A stretch of 64,000 nt of DNA from an uncultured Lachnospiraceae bacterium (GCA_910586585.1 CAJUKA010000013.1:1-64000), one strand, 5' to 3'; counted from the first letter of the stretch, positions 15,909-25,998 are shown. A program made the numbers and translations. The notes: a model not told the origin generated them from the sequence alone.

Positions 15909-18900
15909 TCAAAATAGGAGTCTTTCCTGCCCAATTACTTCTATTTGTGAGCTGACAATGGTTTCCTCCTCTGTACCGCGCAAATGTTCTCCTCTTAGAT
16001 ACTGCATCCCGCCGCGCAGATTAGACGCGACTAGATTGAGCACATAAATATTGTCAAATCTTCCATAAATAGAATCGCCTCCCAGTCCCGAAAAGCAGAT
16101 TAACTGCGTATTCATCTTATCTGCCATATCCATCAACGGCTTGAGCAAATGCGCCGCGTTCGTTTGGGCAAAGGGGTTATCCATGACGAGCACCTTTCCT
16201 TCATTTCGGTCTGCAAAAATATCTGTTTCATCACGCCGCATATAATATAACAGACTTGAAAGTATGACAAACGCTGTCAAAAATCCTTCTCCGCCGGAAT
16301 TTTTGGCCGCCTGTGCCCAAGTAATCGGATACTCGCGCTGCGCCTCAACTTTATATAATTTGATTTGCACATTTGCGATGCCAACAATGCTGTCATAAAG
16401 ATTCTTTGTTGTGATTCTAGTGCCAAAATACTCCTGCGGATTCTCATTTTTCTCAAGAATTTCGACACCTTTCAAAGTCAGTTCATCAAGGAAATCGCTC
16501 AATTTCAACTGATACATTCCTTCTTGTTCTGTCCAGTCTGGAATCTGCAGCTTTAACATCTTAACTGCCTTCTCTCTGATAGTAATTGTAGAATTGCTGT
16601 CAATCTGTCCCAAATTATTATGTACATCCTGACAGTAATCGCCCAAAAGCTCTATGATACGTCCCTTCTCCTTTTCGATCAGTGAAATATCCACCGCAAG
16701 TTTTTCCATCTGACTGTCATAGGACTGCAGCGTTGTATCAAGCTGTGCCAAAATCATAGAAGCGCTGTCCGTCAGCGACAACATTGATTCAAGGGGTTTT
16801 CTGTAATAATCCTCCTGATACCTATCTTTTTGCATCATCTTATAGAGATAGGCAGTTATCTTACTCTTTTTGCGCTCACGTTCTTCTTTGTGATTTCTAT
16901 AATCCCGCAGCAGCCGTCCTTGAAAATCCCTTAGCTCCTTTGTACCAAGCAGCGTGATATCTGTCTCCCACTGCGGTTCATGACTGCATACAAAATCCTC
17001 ATATTCTGCAAGGGTACTCAAGTTTTCACCCAATCCCTTTAATCTGTGCTCAACTTTTTTGATATCCTCCTTGATATTTCTGATTCGAAAATCAATTTGA
17101 TTCATTTCTGACTCAAATTCTGTTGTCTTGATTTCCTCCTTCGCAAGTGGTTCCTCTATCCCACATTTTTCCAGCATATCTTTTTTCTTTGTGGTGATGC
17201 CGCTTTGACAGACTGCAGTTTCCTTATCTTCATCATTCCACTGCCTATCTTTTATTTTCCATTTATTTCTCCTGTCTTCAAGCAAAATCTCCTGATGAGT
17301 CTGTTCCTTTTCATCATAAATGATGCCCTCCCAGTCCTGTTTTGAAAGAGCATATTTCTTTGACATGCGATCAAGCTCTTTTTGCAGTTTATTTAGACTT
17401 GCTAAGGTCTTTTGAAGCTGCTGCTCCAAGTCCTGTACCTGCATAGACATTTTGGAAGTAATCGCCTCAAATCTTGCCTCCTGCTCCTGTGCTGTCGCCG
17501 GCAAAGGAATATCCTCTATTTGTGCGGCATTTTGATAACCTTCATAAATGCTGCGTTTATTCTGATATTCCAGTGCCTTTCTGTCAAGTTCAGTATGTGC
17601 ACGCTCAATACTCTTAAGACGTTCCTGGCTTGTTTCCAAAGCGTCCTTGATTCGTTTTCTGTTCTGCTCATGCCGTTCTTGCTCCTTCTGGCTGCGATTT
17701 AGCTGTTCCATACATTCCAAGTATGCCTCATACTCGCTGCAGAACAGTGCAAACTCTTTGTCACGTCTCTGCATTTTTTCTAATAATACTTGTTCTTTTG
17801 CAATATCCGCTGCAAGCTTATTTATTTGCTCCTCATTTTTTTGCACATCACTTTTTAAGGTATAGATTGTTCTGCGAATTTCTTCTGCTGTAGCTTCCAT
17901 CTCTGACAGTTGTGCTGCATTTTTATCGTATACTTCCTTTGTTAACTTTTGATTTTTCAGTCGCTCTCTTTTCTTGAAGTATTCCTCATACTCTTTCCTG
18001 CGCACTGCTATTTGTTCATTCTTTTCCTGAATTTGCATTTCCTTTTCCATTATCAGCAGCCGAAGCGCTTCTTCGTCAAGCAGTTTTTCATTAAACCACA
18101 AGAAGAAATGAACCCCCTGAAGCACAAGAAGACCACTATCCTTCTGTGCAACTATCTCCTCAAGCTGCTCACGCAGTATAATCGGAATTGGAAATGATGT
18201 ATATATCTCCCTGTCGTGTTCAGACAACACTTTCATGTCCTGTTTTGACAAAATCAACGCATAGGGTAAAAATGGCTGTCTGCGCACAATCTCCTCATTC
18301 TTTTGCAGAGAATAACCATTTTTCTTTAGCCAATCCATACCATAAATCACATGAATATTCAGCCGCTCAAACAACGCTAGAATTTCTTTGGGAAGTTCGA
18401 GCACTTTTCCCTGTGTCAGACGTATAAACTCTTTTTGCAGCGCATCTTCTTCTTTTTCTAATTTTCGCTTTGCCTGGTCACATACTGCAAGCTTTTTATC
18501 TACCGCAGCAAAAATTCTGTCCAAATTCCACTGTTCATTTATCGTGATATCAAAATAACGCATCATAACAAGCCGTTCCGAAAGCTCTTTCTCCAAATCT
18601 GCCTTCTCCCGCTCCAAATCCGCAATCATAAAATTTTGGCGAATCTGTTCCTGCTGCTTGTCCTCGATATCGCGAAGCAGTGATTTCTGCCGTTCATTTG
18701 CCGCCTCATGCTGTTTTCTATGCGCAGTACAGCTTCTTGTCCCCTCTTCAAGTTCTTTCTGATACTGTTCCTTCTTTATATCCAAAAATCCCGGCTCATA
18801 TTCTCCAATAATTGTTCTGGCATATGACTCCTGAAACGTTTTATTGAAGCTCTCCTCAATCCGCCCAAAACCATTCATTCGCTCTTTGTAGGTGCTGATT

Positions 18901-20318
18901 CTGGATATCAACTGAATTATCATCTCATCCAGCCATTGCTCTTTATTCGTAAGCTCCTGTAATTTTTTAGTTTCTGCCTCACAATCGGCTTCATTTTGTT
19001 CCAACTGCTTTGTCATATCCTCGGCAAGCTGCCCATAATAACGATTTAATGCCCTTCCAAGCGCTATCCGTTCAGGTTCCAGTTTCCCCTCGCCTTCATG
19101 CAGTACCTTAAGCCGTTCTCTGATAAAAAGCTCATCTTGGCGTACTTCCTCGACCTGCTCTTCCTGCTTTGCAAGCTCCATCTTGTGCAGCAACCTCTCG
19201 ATTCGCTGCATTTCTTCCTCCAGTGTATCCCGTTCCATCCCAATCATATCGCGGTTGCTCACATGAAACCAAAGCAAATCCATCAGGTTTTGAATTTCGT
19301 AAGAGTACTTCTCATACGCAATGCGTGCAAGTTTTTCATCACATTCTGCCATATCATCAAGCAGTCGGGCCTTTGCCTCATCTTGCTCTGCCTCCATGCG
19401 TACAAGCAATGCACGAAAGCCTGCGATACTGTTTTCCTGCTCCTCCACCTTGTCAGTCATCAGTTTGTATTCACTGGCAGAAGAAAAAATCTCCGCCGCA
19501 TCCTCTTTAAACTGGCATATTGTATTTCTGCGTGCAATCTTCGACTGATTTGCCTTGTAGGAAATCACATATTTTTCTATGATATTCTGAAATTCCTTCA
19601 TGCGGTCTTTTTCTCGGTTCAGTTTACTCTCCACCGCGTCCAAAAACCATTTTTCAATCAGTCCCTTCTCGTCACGGCAGTCAGAAAAAAGTTCAGAAAG
19701 TCCAGATTCCTTTAAATTAACCTTCTTAATAATATTTTCCCACTCTTTATAATAAATCTGATACTCTGCAAGTTTATCAAAATACTGCTTGGACTGAGCG
19801 CTGTTGTTCATATCATAATAACTGAACTTGACCGCATGATCTTTTTTGTATGATTCAAAAAGCTGCCTGCATTCACGATAGCTTTTCAATACAATTTCTT
19901 TATTCTTTTTCTCAACTACAGGCAGGCTGTAAATATCCTGCGCACACCTTTCGCGATACTCACAAATAAAATGGATTAATTCCAAGCGGTTGTTTTCATC
20001 TTCCGCCTCCTCCTGACTTCTGCGCACCATCATTCCTGTCAGGCAATACCCTGCTCCGCGATCAAGTTTCCACTCTACCATAATAAACGTGGGTTTGCTG
20101 GTGGTAAAATAGCTGTCAAAGGGCCTGTCTTTGGCATCACGGTAGCGTTTATGCACAAATGGGGCCGTCATCATCTGCACCAGCACAGACTTTCCGCCCC
20201 CGTTTTGCAGCGACATCAGCGTGCTTCTGCCTTGCATTTGAAATATATCGTCACTGATGCGCATTGTATTATTATTGTAATTTAGATTGATAAATCGTAC
20301 TGCATTTATTTTACTCAT
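15909..20318 (-). CDS. jetC: Wadjet SMC-like ATPase JetC
   Basis: A 1469-residue SMC/MukB-like ATPase. Walker A is near the N-terminus (LQNGGGKSVLVQMM, Lys43-Ser44). About 1,100 residues rich in charged heptads form a long coiled coil with a hinge near the middle. The C-terminus has the ABC signature NSGGEGFLTAFVILSS and the Walker B strand KVLVMDNPFAQTNAAHLLKP. The usual Walker B Asp-Glu is Asp-Asn here. In Wadjet (JetABCD, also called MksBEFG/EptABCD), this subunit extrudes DNA loops and senses small circular DNA, which JetD then cuts. The start has AGGAGG upstream and overlaps jetB by 8 nt. Convergent GNAT gene 23 bp beyond the stop. Confidence 0.9.
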   Translation of the reverse strand: MSKINAVRFINLNYNNNTMRISDDIFQMQGRSTLMSLQNGGGKSVLVQMMTAPFVHKRYRDAKDRPFDSYFTTSKPTFIMVEWKLDRGAGYCLTGMMVRRSQEEAEDENNRLELIHFICEYRERCAQDIYSLPVVEKKNKEIVLKSYRECRQLFESYKKDHAVKFSYYDMNNSAQSKQYFDKLAEYQIYYKEWENIIKKVNLKESGLSELFSDCRDEKGLIEKWFLDAVESKLNREKDRMKEFQNIIEKYVISYKANQSKIARRNTICQFKEDAAEIFSSASEYKLMTDKVEEQENSIAGFRALLVRMEAEQDEAKARLLDDMAECDEKLARIAYEKYSYEIQNLMDLLWFHVSNRDMIGMERDTLEEEMQRIERLLHKMELAKQEEQVEEVRQDELFIRERLKVLHEGEGKLEPERIALGRALNRYYGQLAEDMTKQLEQNEADCEAETKKLQELTNKEQWLDEMIIQLISRISTYKERMNGFGRIEESFNKTFQESYARTIIGEYEPGFLDIKKEQYQKELEEGTRSCTAHRKQHEAANERQKSLLRDIEDKQQEQIRQNFMIADLEREKADLEKELSERLVMMRYFDITINEQWNLDRIFAAVDKKLAVCDQAKRKLEKEEDALQKEFIRLTQGKVLELPKEILALFERLNIHVIYGMDWLKKNGYSLQKNEEIVRRQPFLPYALILSKQDMKVLSEHDREIYTSFPIPIILREQLEEIVAQKDSGLLVLQGVHFFLWFNEKLLDEEALRLLIMEKEMQIQEKNEQIAVRRKEYEEYFKKRERLKNQKLTKEVYDKNAAQLSEMEATAEEIRRTIYTLKSDVQKNEEQINKLAADIAKEQVLLEKMQRRDKEFALFCSEYEAYLECMEQLNRSQKEQERHEQNRKRIKDALETSQERLKSIERAHTELDRKALEYQNKRSIYEGYQNAAQIEDIPLPATAQEQEARFEAITSKMSMQVQDLEQQLQKTLASLNKLQKELDRMSKKYALSKQDWEGIIYDEKEQTHQEILLEDRRNKWKIKDRQWNDEDKETAVCQSGITTKKKDMLEKCGIEEPLAKEEIKTTEFESEMNQIDFRIRNIKEDIKKVEHRLKGLGENLSTLAEYEDFVCSHEPQWETDITLLGTKELRDFQGRLLRDYRNHKEERERKKSKITAYLYKMMQKDRYQEDYYRKPLESMLSLTDSASMILAQLDTTLQSYDSQMEKLAVDISLIEKEKGRIIELLGDYCQDVHNNLGQIDSNSTITIREKAVKMLKLQIPDWTEQEGMYQLKLSDFLDELTLKGVEILEKNENPQEYFGTRITTKNLYDSIVGIANVQIKLYKVEAQREYPITWAQAAKNSGGEGFLTAFVILSSLLYYMRRDETDIFADRNEGKVLVMDNPFAQTNAAHLLKPLMDMADKMNTQLICFSGLGGDSIYGRFDNIYVLNLVASNLRGGMQYLRGEHLRGTEEETIVSSQIEVIGQERLLF

Positions 20319-21027
20319 CGCGGCCTCCTGACAATACTTTGCTGATTCTCTGATAATGATTCTGGTTCAGCAAATTCCAATCCATCAGATTATCAAGCTT
20401 CTTTGTCGTTTTTATCATCTCATCCTCCTGGACATATTCAATCAGCCCCTGATTTTCCAAAAAAAGAAAAATATGGTGCAGAAATCCCTCCTTTGTCGTT
20501 CGCGCACGCGAACCACGCTCATCTGACTTTAGCGCCTCATATGCCTCCTGCATATTGCGAAATGCCAGGCCATTTTTTTCTTCCTCTTCCACAGAAGTAT
20601 TCTCAACGCCATTTTTCAATCGGTCTGTCACACAATTTTGCAATTCTCCTACACGGATATAGTCCCTCGACTTGGCACTTGCTCCCTGACCATCATAGAA
20701 TTCCGCCAGAAGTGTTAGAATCACAAACTGCGACAAATAAAAATCCTTGTCTGTACCACCTGACTTGCAAAGAATTTCTTTTAATTTTGCCTTAGAAAAC
20801 CCTAAAAATACATTTTCCTCTTTCGGAATCAAATATATGACGTCCCCATACCGTTCAATATTGCTCTGTGCCTGGTCCCCTTGGCTTTTAACCAAATTCT
20901 GAACCTGCTCTTTCTCCACATAAGCCCGATAAAGCGCCGCCGCCTCATCCTCCCGAAGCTCAAAATGCTCTAAAAGATAATAAAAAATCTGCTGGCTGAG
21001 ACGGATTTCTTCTATTTCATATGCCAT
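20311..21027 (-). CDS. jetB: Wadjet subunit JetB
   Basis: A 238-residue protein with winged-helix-like helices (RLSQQIFYYLLEHFELREDE at the N-terminus, then ERYGDVIYLIPKEEN, and TTKEGFLHHIFLFLENQGLI in the C-terminal part). Its position between jetA and jetC, size and fold pattern match the MksE/MukE-like KITE subunit that binds the SMC ATPase and DNA. The ATG lies 1 bp after the jetA stop with GGGGG in the same stretch, and the end overlaps jetC by 8 nt, so the three subunits are translationally coupled. Confidence 0.85.
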   Translation of the reverse strand: MAYEIEEIRLSQQIFYYLLEHFELREDEAAALYRAYVEKEQVQNLVKSQGDQAQSNIERYGDVIYLIPKEENVFLGFSKAKLKEILCKSGGTDKDFYLSQFVILTLLAEFYDGQGASAKSRDYIRVGELQNCVTDRLKNGVENTSVEEEEKNGLAFRNMQEAYEALKSDERGSRARTTKEGFLHHIFLFLENQGLIEYVQEDEMIKTTKKLDNLMDWNLLNQNHYQRISKVLSGGRDE

Positions 21028-21028
21028 T

Positions 21029-22660
21029 TTATCCCCCTAATTTTACACGAATCACCACATTGGTACAACGTATGGTCTTCTCATTGCCAAACGCATCAAG
21101 CACCTTCTCAAACTCCACAATCCTTCCGTCATTTGATCGGTCCGTAAAAATCTTCTGTATTTTCCTTCTGTCTGTATGATTGTCTTTGCTATTCTCTGTC
21201 AGAGAAAGAAGCATATCATTTAACTGAAAATCATTTACATGCTCGGTAATAAATTCACGTTTTTCCTTTCGCAGCGTTTCCATGCAGATTTCACGGTTTT
21301 TTATCAGCTCAACCATAATCTCTTTAAACACATCAATGGATGGAATGCAAGTATTGCGTGATGCTGCATCTTTTTCCAAAAGCGCTTTTAATTCCACCAA
21401 AGACAGACTTCCTTTTTTCAACACTGCATCCAGGATAAAAGCCAAACTATCCTCATATTTTTTGAGTTTTTCCCTCTTTTTGCATTCCAGCTCATTCCGC
21501 CATTGCTTTTCATCAAAATCCAACAACTCATCTGTATCCTGCACCGCCTTTTTCCTGACTGGACGCTGCAGTTCCATACATTTATTCAAATTATAAATTT
21601 GGGGAATCTGCCGATGGAACAGTGGTCTGAAAAACAAGTCGATTGATTCAAGATATTGTGGGTTTTCCAAAATCTTGTCATACAGCTCTGTCCGAATAGA
21701 AAAACGTTGAATCAGTGACATCTGCGCAAGAGATTGCAGTTCTCTGTCATACAACAGCTTCAGATCAAAGTGAGAATTTAGAATCTTTTGGTGCTCATCA
21801 ATTGTTCGATTCAAATACCGCTCAATAATATGAAGGTTTTCCAGCTTTTCCTCTTCTTTTGCATCAAGCTTGCGCACATTAATGTTCTGCTGTTCGAGTT
21901 CCAATGCCCTAAGTTTTACCATCTCACGGTAGCCTGTAAACTTTTCTTTGGTGTCACCGATGGTTTCCATATTTTCCAACATCAAGGTCTCATAATCAGC
22001 CACTGAATAACTTAGCGCATTGCGCCGCACACGCAGCATTGCCTCCTCAATTTTTTGGAGCTGTATTCGCATAAAATTAAAGACATTTTTAATTTCATCC
22101 ACCGCTTTATCATAGCTTTGTTTTTCTAGATGCATTTTAAAAATCATCTCGTGAATTGTGAGCTTCATGTTGTTCTCGATTTCGAGAGTGGAAAGCATCA
22201 GATTGTAACCATCCTCTGTCAAATAATAAGATGTTCGCTTTACTCCCTCTTCCACATAGATAACACGGTTTGCAATATAGCTGATATTCATGCTCTTATA
22301 TGCTCTGTTGTCAAAATCGTATCCCTCAAAATACATTGCTTTGCCTTCGTTTGACAAAATCACATTTACCACAAAATCACCAAGCTTTTTGCAGTCATCA
22401 TAAGACATATTTTTTTGAAATCCACCTGAATTGAGGTTGTCAATGTATGCGCCAATATCATCCATTGTACAGCTTTCTTCACGCAGGGATTGTTCCATAA
22501 TATACAACATAACCGCAAAAATCATGTTGATTTGTTCATCTGCCTTTACAAAACCATACTGTTTCCAGGTCTGTTTTGCCATGCTGTTCTGCAAAAGAAT
22601 CGCATACATTCCAACATGTTTCATTCTTTTGGCAAACTGCTTTAAAAATTCATACTGCAT
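21029..22660 (-). CDS. jetA: Wadjet subunit JetA
   Basis: A 543-residue mostly helical protein with a winged-helix N-terminus (KQFAKRMKHVGMYAIL, then DKNSGGF-type turn and YYLTEDGYNLMLSTLEIENN), a long coiled-coil middle (about 190-300) and a C-terminal region around HVNDFQLNDMLLSLTENSKD. This is the kleisin-like (MksF-type) subunit that bridges the SMC heads. The sequence looks like the JetA group I remember as DUF5716 (type III Wadjet) rather than the DUF3375 group of type I, though the subtype should be confirmed by search. GGGAG precedes the ATG by 6 nt. Confidence 0.83.
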   Translation of the reverse strand: MQYEFLKQFAKRMKHVGMYAILLQNSMAKQTWKQYGFVKADEQINMIFAVMLYIMEQSLREESCTMDDIGAYIDNLNSGGFQKNMSYDDCKKLGDFVVNVILSNEGKAMYFEGYDFDNRAYKSMNISYIANRVIYVEEGVKRTSYYLTEDGYNLMLSTLEIENNMKLTIHEMIFKMHLEKQSYDKAVDEIKNVFNFMRIQLQKIEEAMLRVRRNALSYSVADYETLMLENMETIGDTKEKFTGYREMVKLRALELEQQNINVRKLDAKEEEKLENLHIIERYLNRTIDEHQKILNSHFDLKLLYDRELQSLAQMSLIQRFSIRTELYDKILENPQYLESIDLFFRPLFHRQIPQIYNLNKCMELQRPVRKKAVQDTDELLDFDEKQWRNELECKKREKLKKYEDSLAFILDAVLKKGSLSLVELKALLEKDAASRNTCIPSIDVFKEIMVELIKNREICMETLRKEKREFITEHVNDFQLNDMLLSLTENSKDNHTDRRKIQKIFTDRSNDGRIVEFEKVLDAFGNEKTIRCTNVVIRVKLGG

Positions 22661-22734
22661 TGTTTCTCCCTATGCTTTGGATATTTTCTAAAATTGCTTT
22701 TGAAGCAGCGCGAATCGTCTGGTATCATCATTTA

Positions 22735-23721
22735 TCACATCATATCCTCAATATTCAATATCTCCTGGGGAATATATCTGTCACATTCCAGAATTTCTTT
22801 TATTGTTTGCTGCTGCGGCTGTGAAAACTGGTCCAAAAACAGATTTTCAATCTTTCGGTTTTGCCCCTCTTTTGTAACTGGAAGCTTATCAATACCAATA
22901 CGCTGCGCCTTTGCAAGCATCCGGTCATAAGCGCCTTTCAATATTGCAATTGTATATTGTGTCCCATAAGTTGCAGCAAAACTTTCATAGATTCCTATCC
23001 CTTCATAATCTAAATCACCAAAATAAAGAATTTTATTTTCCTGATGCAGCATATAAGGTTCCCCGCTGATATGAAAGTCAGAAAATGCTGAAATAATTCC
23101 TTTGCCTGCACCATAAATCAGCGTTCCTACTGTCTCTCCACAAATTTGAAACTGCTCTGTTCCCATCAGGCACTTACGCATACTGTAAAAAGTATCTTTA
23201 TTCTCGATTATCACAAGATTTTGCGGTGTTTTCTTTGTTGCAGAATAATACGCAATTGGCTCTGTTGTCCTGTAATAATTCAAAAAATTGGTATCTAGTC
23301 CGCAACGCTTCAGAATCTTTTTTCCTTGTTCCTGCTTCAAAAATTTTTCCCTATGCCAGATATCAAAACTGCGCTCATTTTCTGACATCAGCGTATGAAA
23401 AGGATTCTTTTTGATATAATTATTGAGAAGCAGCACCCATATTCTATCCTGAATGTACTGTTCAATATGGGTCTGATAATAGTCTGTAGAAATAACTGGT
23501 ACAATCTCATAATTCAATTCGTCTAAATATTTTGTCACATCCTGTTTCAGTTCAATAATCCAATATTCTCTATAAAGAGCCGGTGACTTTCCATTAATTC
23601 CAGACGCTTTCACTGGCTTTATTTGCTGTGATTCAATTAACGCAATCACTTTTGCGTAGAGTTCCTTATAGTCAGAGATGCGATATTTTAATGAAAGTGC
23701 ATCAAGATTTATTTTCTTCAT
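22735..23721 (-). CDS. jetD: Wadjet nuclease subunit JetD (Toprim)
   Basis: A 328-residue protein whose C-terminal half is a Toprim-type (topoisomerase VI A-like, DUF2220) nuclease domain. The catalytic Glu lies in NLVIIENKDTFYSM (about 171) and the metal-binding D-x-D in LYFGDLDYEGIGIYE (about 235), followed by a winged-helix end. In Wadjet, JetD cleaves circular plasmid DNA once the SMC complex has finished loop extrusion. Here jetD is the first of the four genes, with a 74-bp gap before jetA; in the best-known type I operons it is last. It follows the HD hydrolase gene after 54 bp on the same strand. Confidence 0.87.
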   Translation of the reverse strand: MKKINLDALSLKYRISDYKELYAKVIALIESQQIKPVKASGINGKSPALYREYWIIELKQDVTKYLDELNYEIVPVISTDYYQTHIEQYIQDRIWVLLLNNYIKKNPFHTLMSENERSFDIWHREKFLKQEQGKKILKRCGLDTNFLNYYRTTEPIAYYSATKKTPQNLVIIENKDTFYSMRKCLMGTEQFQICGETVGTLIYGAGKGIISAFSDFHISGEPYMLHQENKILYFGDLDYEGIGIYESFAATYGTQYTIAILKGAYDRMLAKAQRIGIDKLPVTKEGQNRKIENLFLDQFSQPQQQTIKEILECDRYIPQEILNIEDMM

Positions 23722-23775
23722 TGATGTGTGCCATTCCTTTTCAAAATCAATCCTTGATTCTGTCTACACTACTTT

Positions 23776-24537
23776 TTATTTAAGATATGTGCTCATCTTT
23801 TCCCGAATTTTTGCAAATTGTGCATTGGTTTCTGGAAGCGCTGACTGGAAATCCATCAGCTTATCCAGATACCCCTGTTCGCGCACTAACTTGCGGCTAA
23901 TGGGATAGACGAGTTCATATACCAATGAAATATGTCCAACTACATTGTCAACTGGTGTTTTTTTCAAACTCCTAAGTACTGCATGTTCTTCATAAAACGC
24001 TTCCATTACTGCCTGTGTCACTTTGCAATGTTTTAAGTCATAGGTTGTCACATTGTAAATTTCCTCAATTGGCACAATAATGTTAACCTTTAAGATATCA
24101 ATCTTGTCCGCATCACGAAGTAAGTCTGCAAACTTTTTTTCACGCTGTGTATAATCGGAGGGAACACGGTATGCACTATGGCACCGTACTGCCTTTTCTA
24201 TTAATTCATCTTCCGAATCATCTTCCACATACGCTCTGATTTTTCCTTCTTGGAATAAAATATCCGCACCAAACGCTGCATGATCTATGGACTGCGCATC
24301 TATAAATGTCCCATATCTTTTTAGCTGTTCAAAACGTCCAATATCGTGCAAAAGCCCTGTTAACCACGCTAAATCTATCTCGTTTTCGCCAAATCCTGAC
24401 TGCGCTGCAATCTGCTGGCAAAGCCCACATACGCGATATGTATGAGCAATTTTTAATTTTACTTTTTCATCTGATGCATCATAGCGGCTGGTGTATTCTT
24501 CAAATGCCTTCAAAGCTTTTTTTCTGTCAATAATCAT
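23776..24537 (-). CDS. HD-domain phosphohydrolase
   Basis: A 253-residue HD-superfamily enzyme with all metal ligands visible: His32 (AHTYRV), His64-Asp65 ([11 protein letters not shown]) and Asp142/Asp144 ([11 protein letters not shown]). Such enzymes hydrolyse phosphoester bonds in nucleotides or related compounds; the substrate is unknown. The start at 24537 (MIIDRKKAL) has AAAGGAG 12 nt upstream. It overlaps the end of the macro-domain remnant and precedes jetD by 54 bp on the same strand, so it may be co-transcribed with the Wadjet genes. Whether it is functionally part of that defence locus is inference only. Confidence 0.83.
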   Translation of the reverse strand: MIIDRKKALKAFEEYTSRYDASDEKVKLKIAHTYRVCGLCQQIAAQSGFGENEIDLAWLTGLLHDIGRFEQLKRYGTFIDAQSIDHAAFGADILFQEGKIRAYVEDDSEDELIEKAVRCHSAYRVPSDYTQREKKFADLLRDADKIDILKVNIIVPIEEIYNVTTYDLKHCKVTQAVMEAFYEEHAVLRSLKKTPVDNVVGHISLVYELVYPISRKLVREQGYLDKLMDFQSALPETNAQFAKIREKMSTYLK

Positions 24538-24740
24538 GTACCAAACACTCCTTTGCATACCCCGTCTTGCAGCCGCCACTCAAATAATAGTTCTGTTCCC
24601 GCTGTTCTGTGAATTGCACCATCAACGCCACCGCCATCAAGCAAACTGCTGTTTGTAGTGTTTACATTTGCATCTACATTATCAATTTTTGTTATATCTC
24701 CTTTTAAAAGCCTAACCATATCAAATATACCTATTTCCAT
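24534..24740 (-). pseudogene. N-terminal remnant of a macro-domain protein
   Basis: A 68-residue frame. The part [12 protein letters not shown], then [20 protein letters not shown], is the start of an O-acetyl-ADP-ribose deacetylase-type macro domain, where the family has '[23 protein letters not shown]'. Macro domains are normally about 170 residues. This one breaks off after about 45 recognisable residues, and the last codons run across the HD gene's ribosome binding site. Asn and Gly of the ADP-ribose loop remain, but the second half is missing, so it cannot be functional as it stands. Confidence 0.75.
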
Positions 24741-24752
24741 AGTTTATATTCA

Positions 24753-25970
24753 TCAAAAAAGCTTCGGGTCCATAAAAATAATAACAAGTTCGCATTGTTC
24801 ACCTGACGCGTCAACACCCCAATAATCGGTGTAATATCCATCTCCCATACCCGATGCAAACATTGCTATCATAGAGCCATCCAGCGGATTGTTCCACATT
24901 AAAATATCCCCTGCTTCCCGCTGCACAGATGGATTTTTCTTGAAACTTTCTGCAAACAGTGCTGCAAAATAATCATCATAAATATTGCCACCCTTATGCT
25001 CTTTGTACCAACCATCCAAAAATCTCCAATAACTTTGTGCCGCCTGCTCATCACAAAAACATGCCAAACCACATTCTACTGGAAATCCCGCAAATGTTAT
25101 CTTGTTGTCTTCCTTCTCACCATTCGCCAGCTCATAAGCAACCGCTTCATTGTTATTCAGCTTAAGACGTGCGCCAACAATTCGCATTCCTGCTAGATGT
25201 GAATTCATAATGGAAAGCTGAACTGGATACGTACCTGGACGAATACGTTTTGCCTTCACCAACACTTCTTTTGGATTTTTCAGATAGTATAGGGGGTCTG
25301 CGGTCAAAACTCTGCCCGATGAAAATGTGCACTCTCCCATCGTATATTGCTGTAAATCCTCGGTATTGCCAAAAATATACTGCACAAGTTCTACATCTAG
25401 TGCATCTTTACTGATAAATTTCAGATTTTGCTCAAATGCTCGTTGTAATGCCGGCTTCTCGGCATTTTCTTCTTCCTTATCCTTTGCTTCCTGTATTTTA
25501 GCCTGTTCTTCCCAATATACAGCTTTCTCACTATCTGGCGCTACACCAACTCCATCGCGGTATAGTATCGCAACCTGATGCATCGCATTGGGATGTCCTC
25601 CCTCTGCCGCTTTTAAAAAATACTCAAACCCTTTTGTTTTGTTCTTTTCAACGCCGTATCCATTCATATATGCCATACCAAGATTGCCCAGTGCTGTTGT
25701 ATTCCCCATTTCTGCGGCCTGTTTGTAATAATTTATTCCTTTTGCATAATCTGGCTGCATATGTTTCCCTGCACAATAAATATATCCCAGCTCCAATAAA
25801 GCGTCCTCCATGCCGCCTTCTGCTGCCTTTTCATAATATTCCAACGCCTTATTTAAATCTGGCTGAATATCATTCTCCTCATAACCATTTAAATAAAGAT
25901 CTCCCAAAATCTTTAAGGCTGGCAAAATCCCCTGTTCCGCATCTGCAAACAGTCTTTCCATATCAAACAT
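24753..25970 (-). CDS. Sel1-repeat protein with DUF4241 domain
   Basis: A 405-residue cytoplasmic protein in two parts. Residues 1-165 hold four Sel1-like repeats (ALKILGDLYLNGYEE, ALLELGYIYCAGKHM, ALGNLGMAYMNGYGV, AMHQVAILYRDGVGV), which form a helical protein-binding solenoid. Residues about 215-405 match DUF4241 (TYPVQLSIMNSH, RIVGARLKLNNNEAVAYELA, AGDILMWNNPLDGS...WGVD). DUF4241 proteins often occur as immunity-like or toxin-linked proteins. GGGAG precedes the ATG by 9 nt. The macro remnant and HD gene follow on the same strand with 12 bp or less between them, so this gene may head a transcript that reaches into the Wadjet genes. Confidence 0.82.
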   Translation of the reverse strand: MFDMERLFADAEQGILPALKILGDLYLNGYEENDIQPDLNKALEYYEKAAEGGMEDALLELGYIYCAGKHMQPDYAKGINYYKQAAEMGNTTALGNLGMAYMNGYGVEKNKTKGFEYFLKAAEGGHPNAMHQVAILYRDGVGVAPDSEKAVYWEEQAKIQEAKDKEEENAEKPALQRAFEQNLKFISKDALDVELVQYIFGNTEDLQQYTMGECTFSSGRVLTADPLYYLKNPKEVLVKAKRIRPGTYPVQLSIMNSHLAGMRIVGARLKLNNNEAVAYELANGEKEDNKITFAGFPVECGLACFCDEQAAQSYWRFLDGWYKEHKGGNIYDDYFAALFAESFKKNPSVQREAGDILMWNNPLDGSMIAMFASGMGDGYYTDYWGVDASGEQCELVIIFMDPKLF

Positions 25971-25998
25971 CCGTAGCGTCTCCCTTCTATATTTATTT

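Noticed and set aside
19098..19715. 205-codon plus-strand frame with hydrophobic stretches
   Set aside because: Shadow of the jetC coiled-coil region; reversed heptad repeats give Leu/Phe-rich antisense frames.
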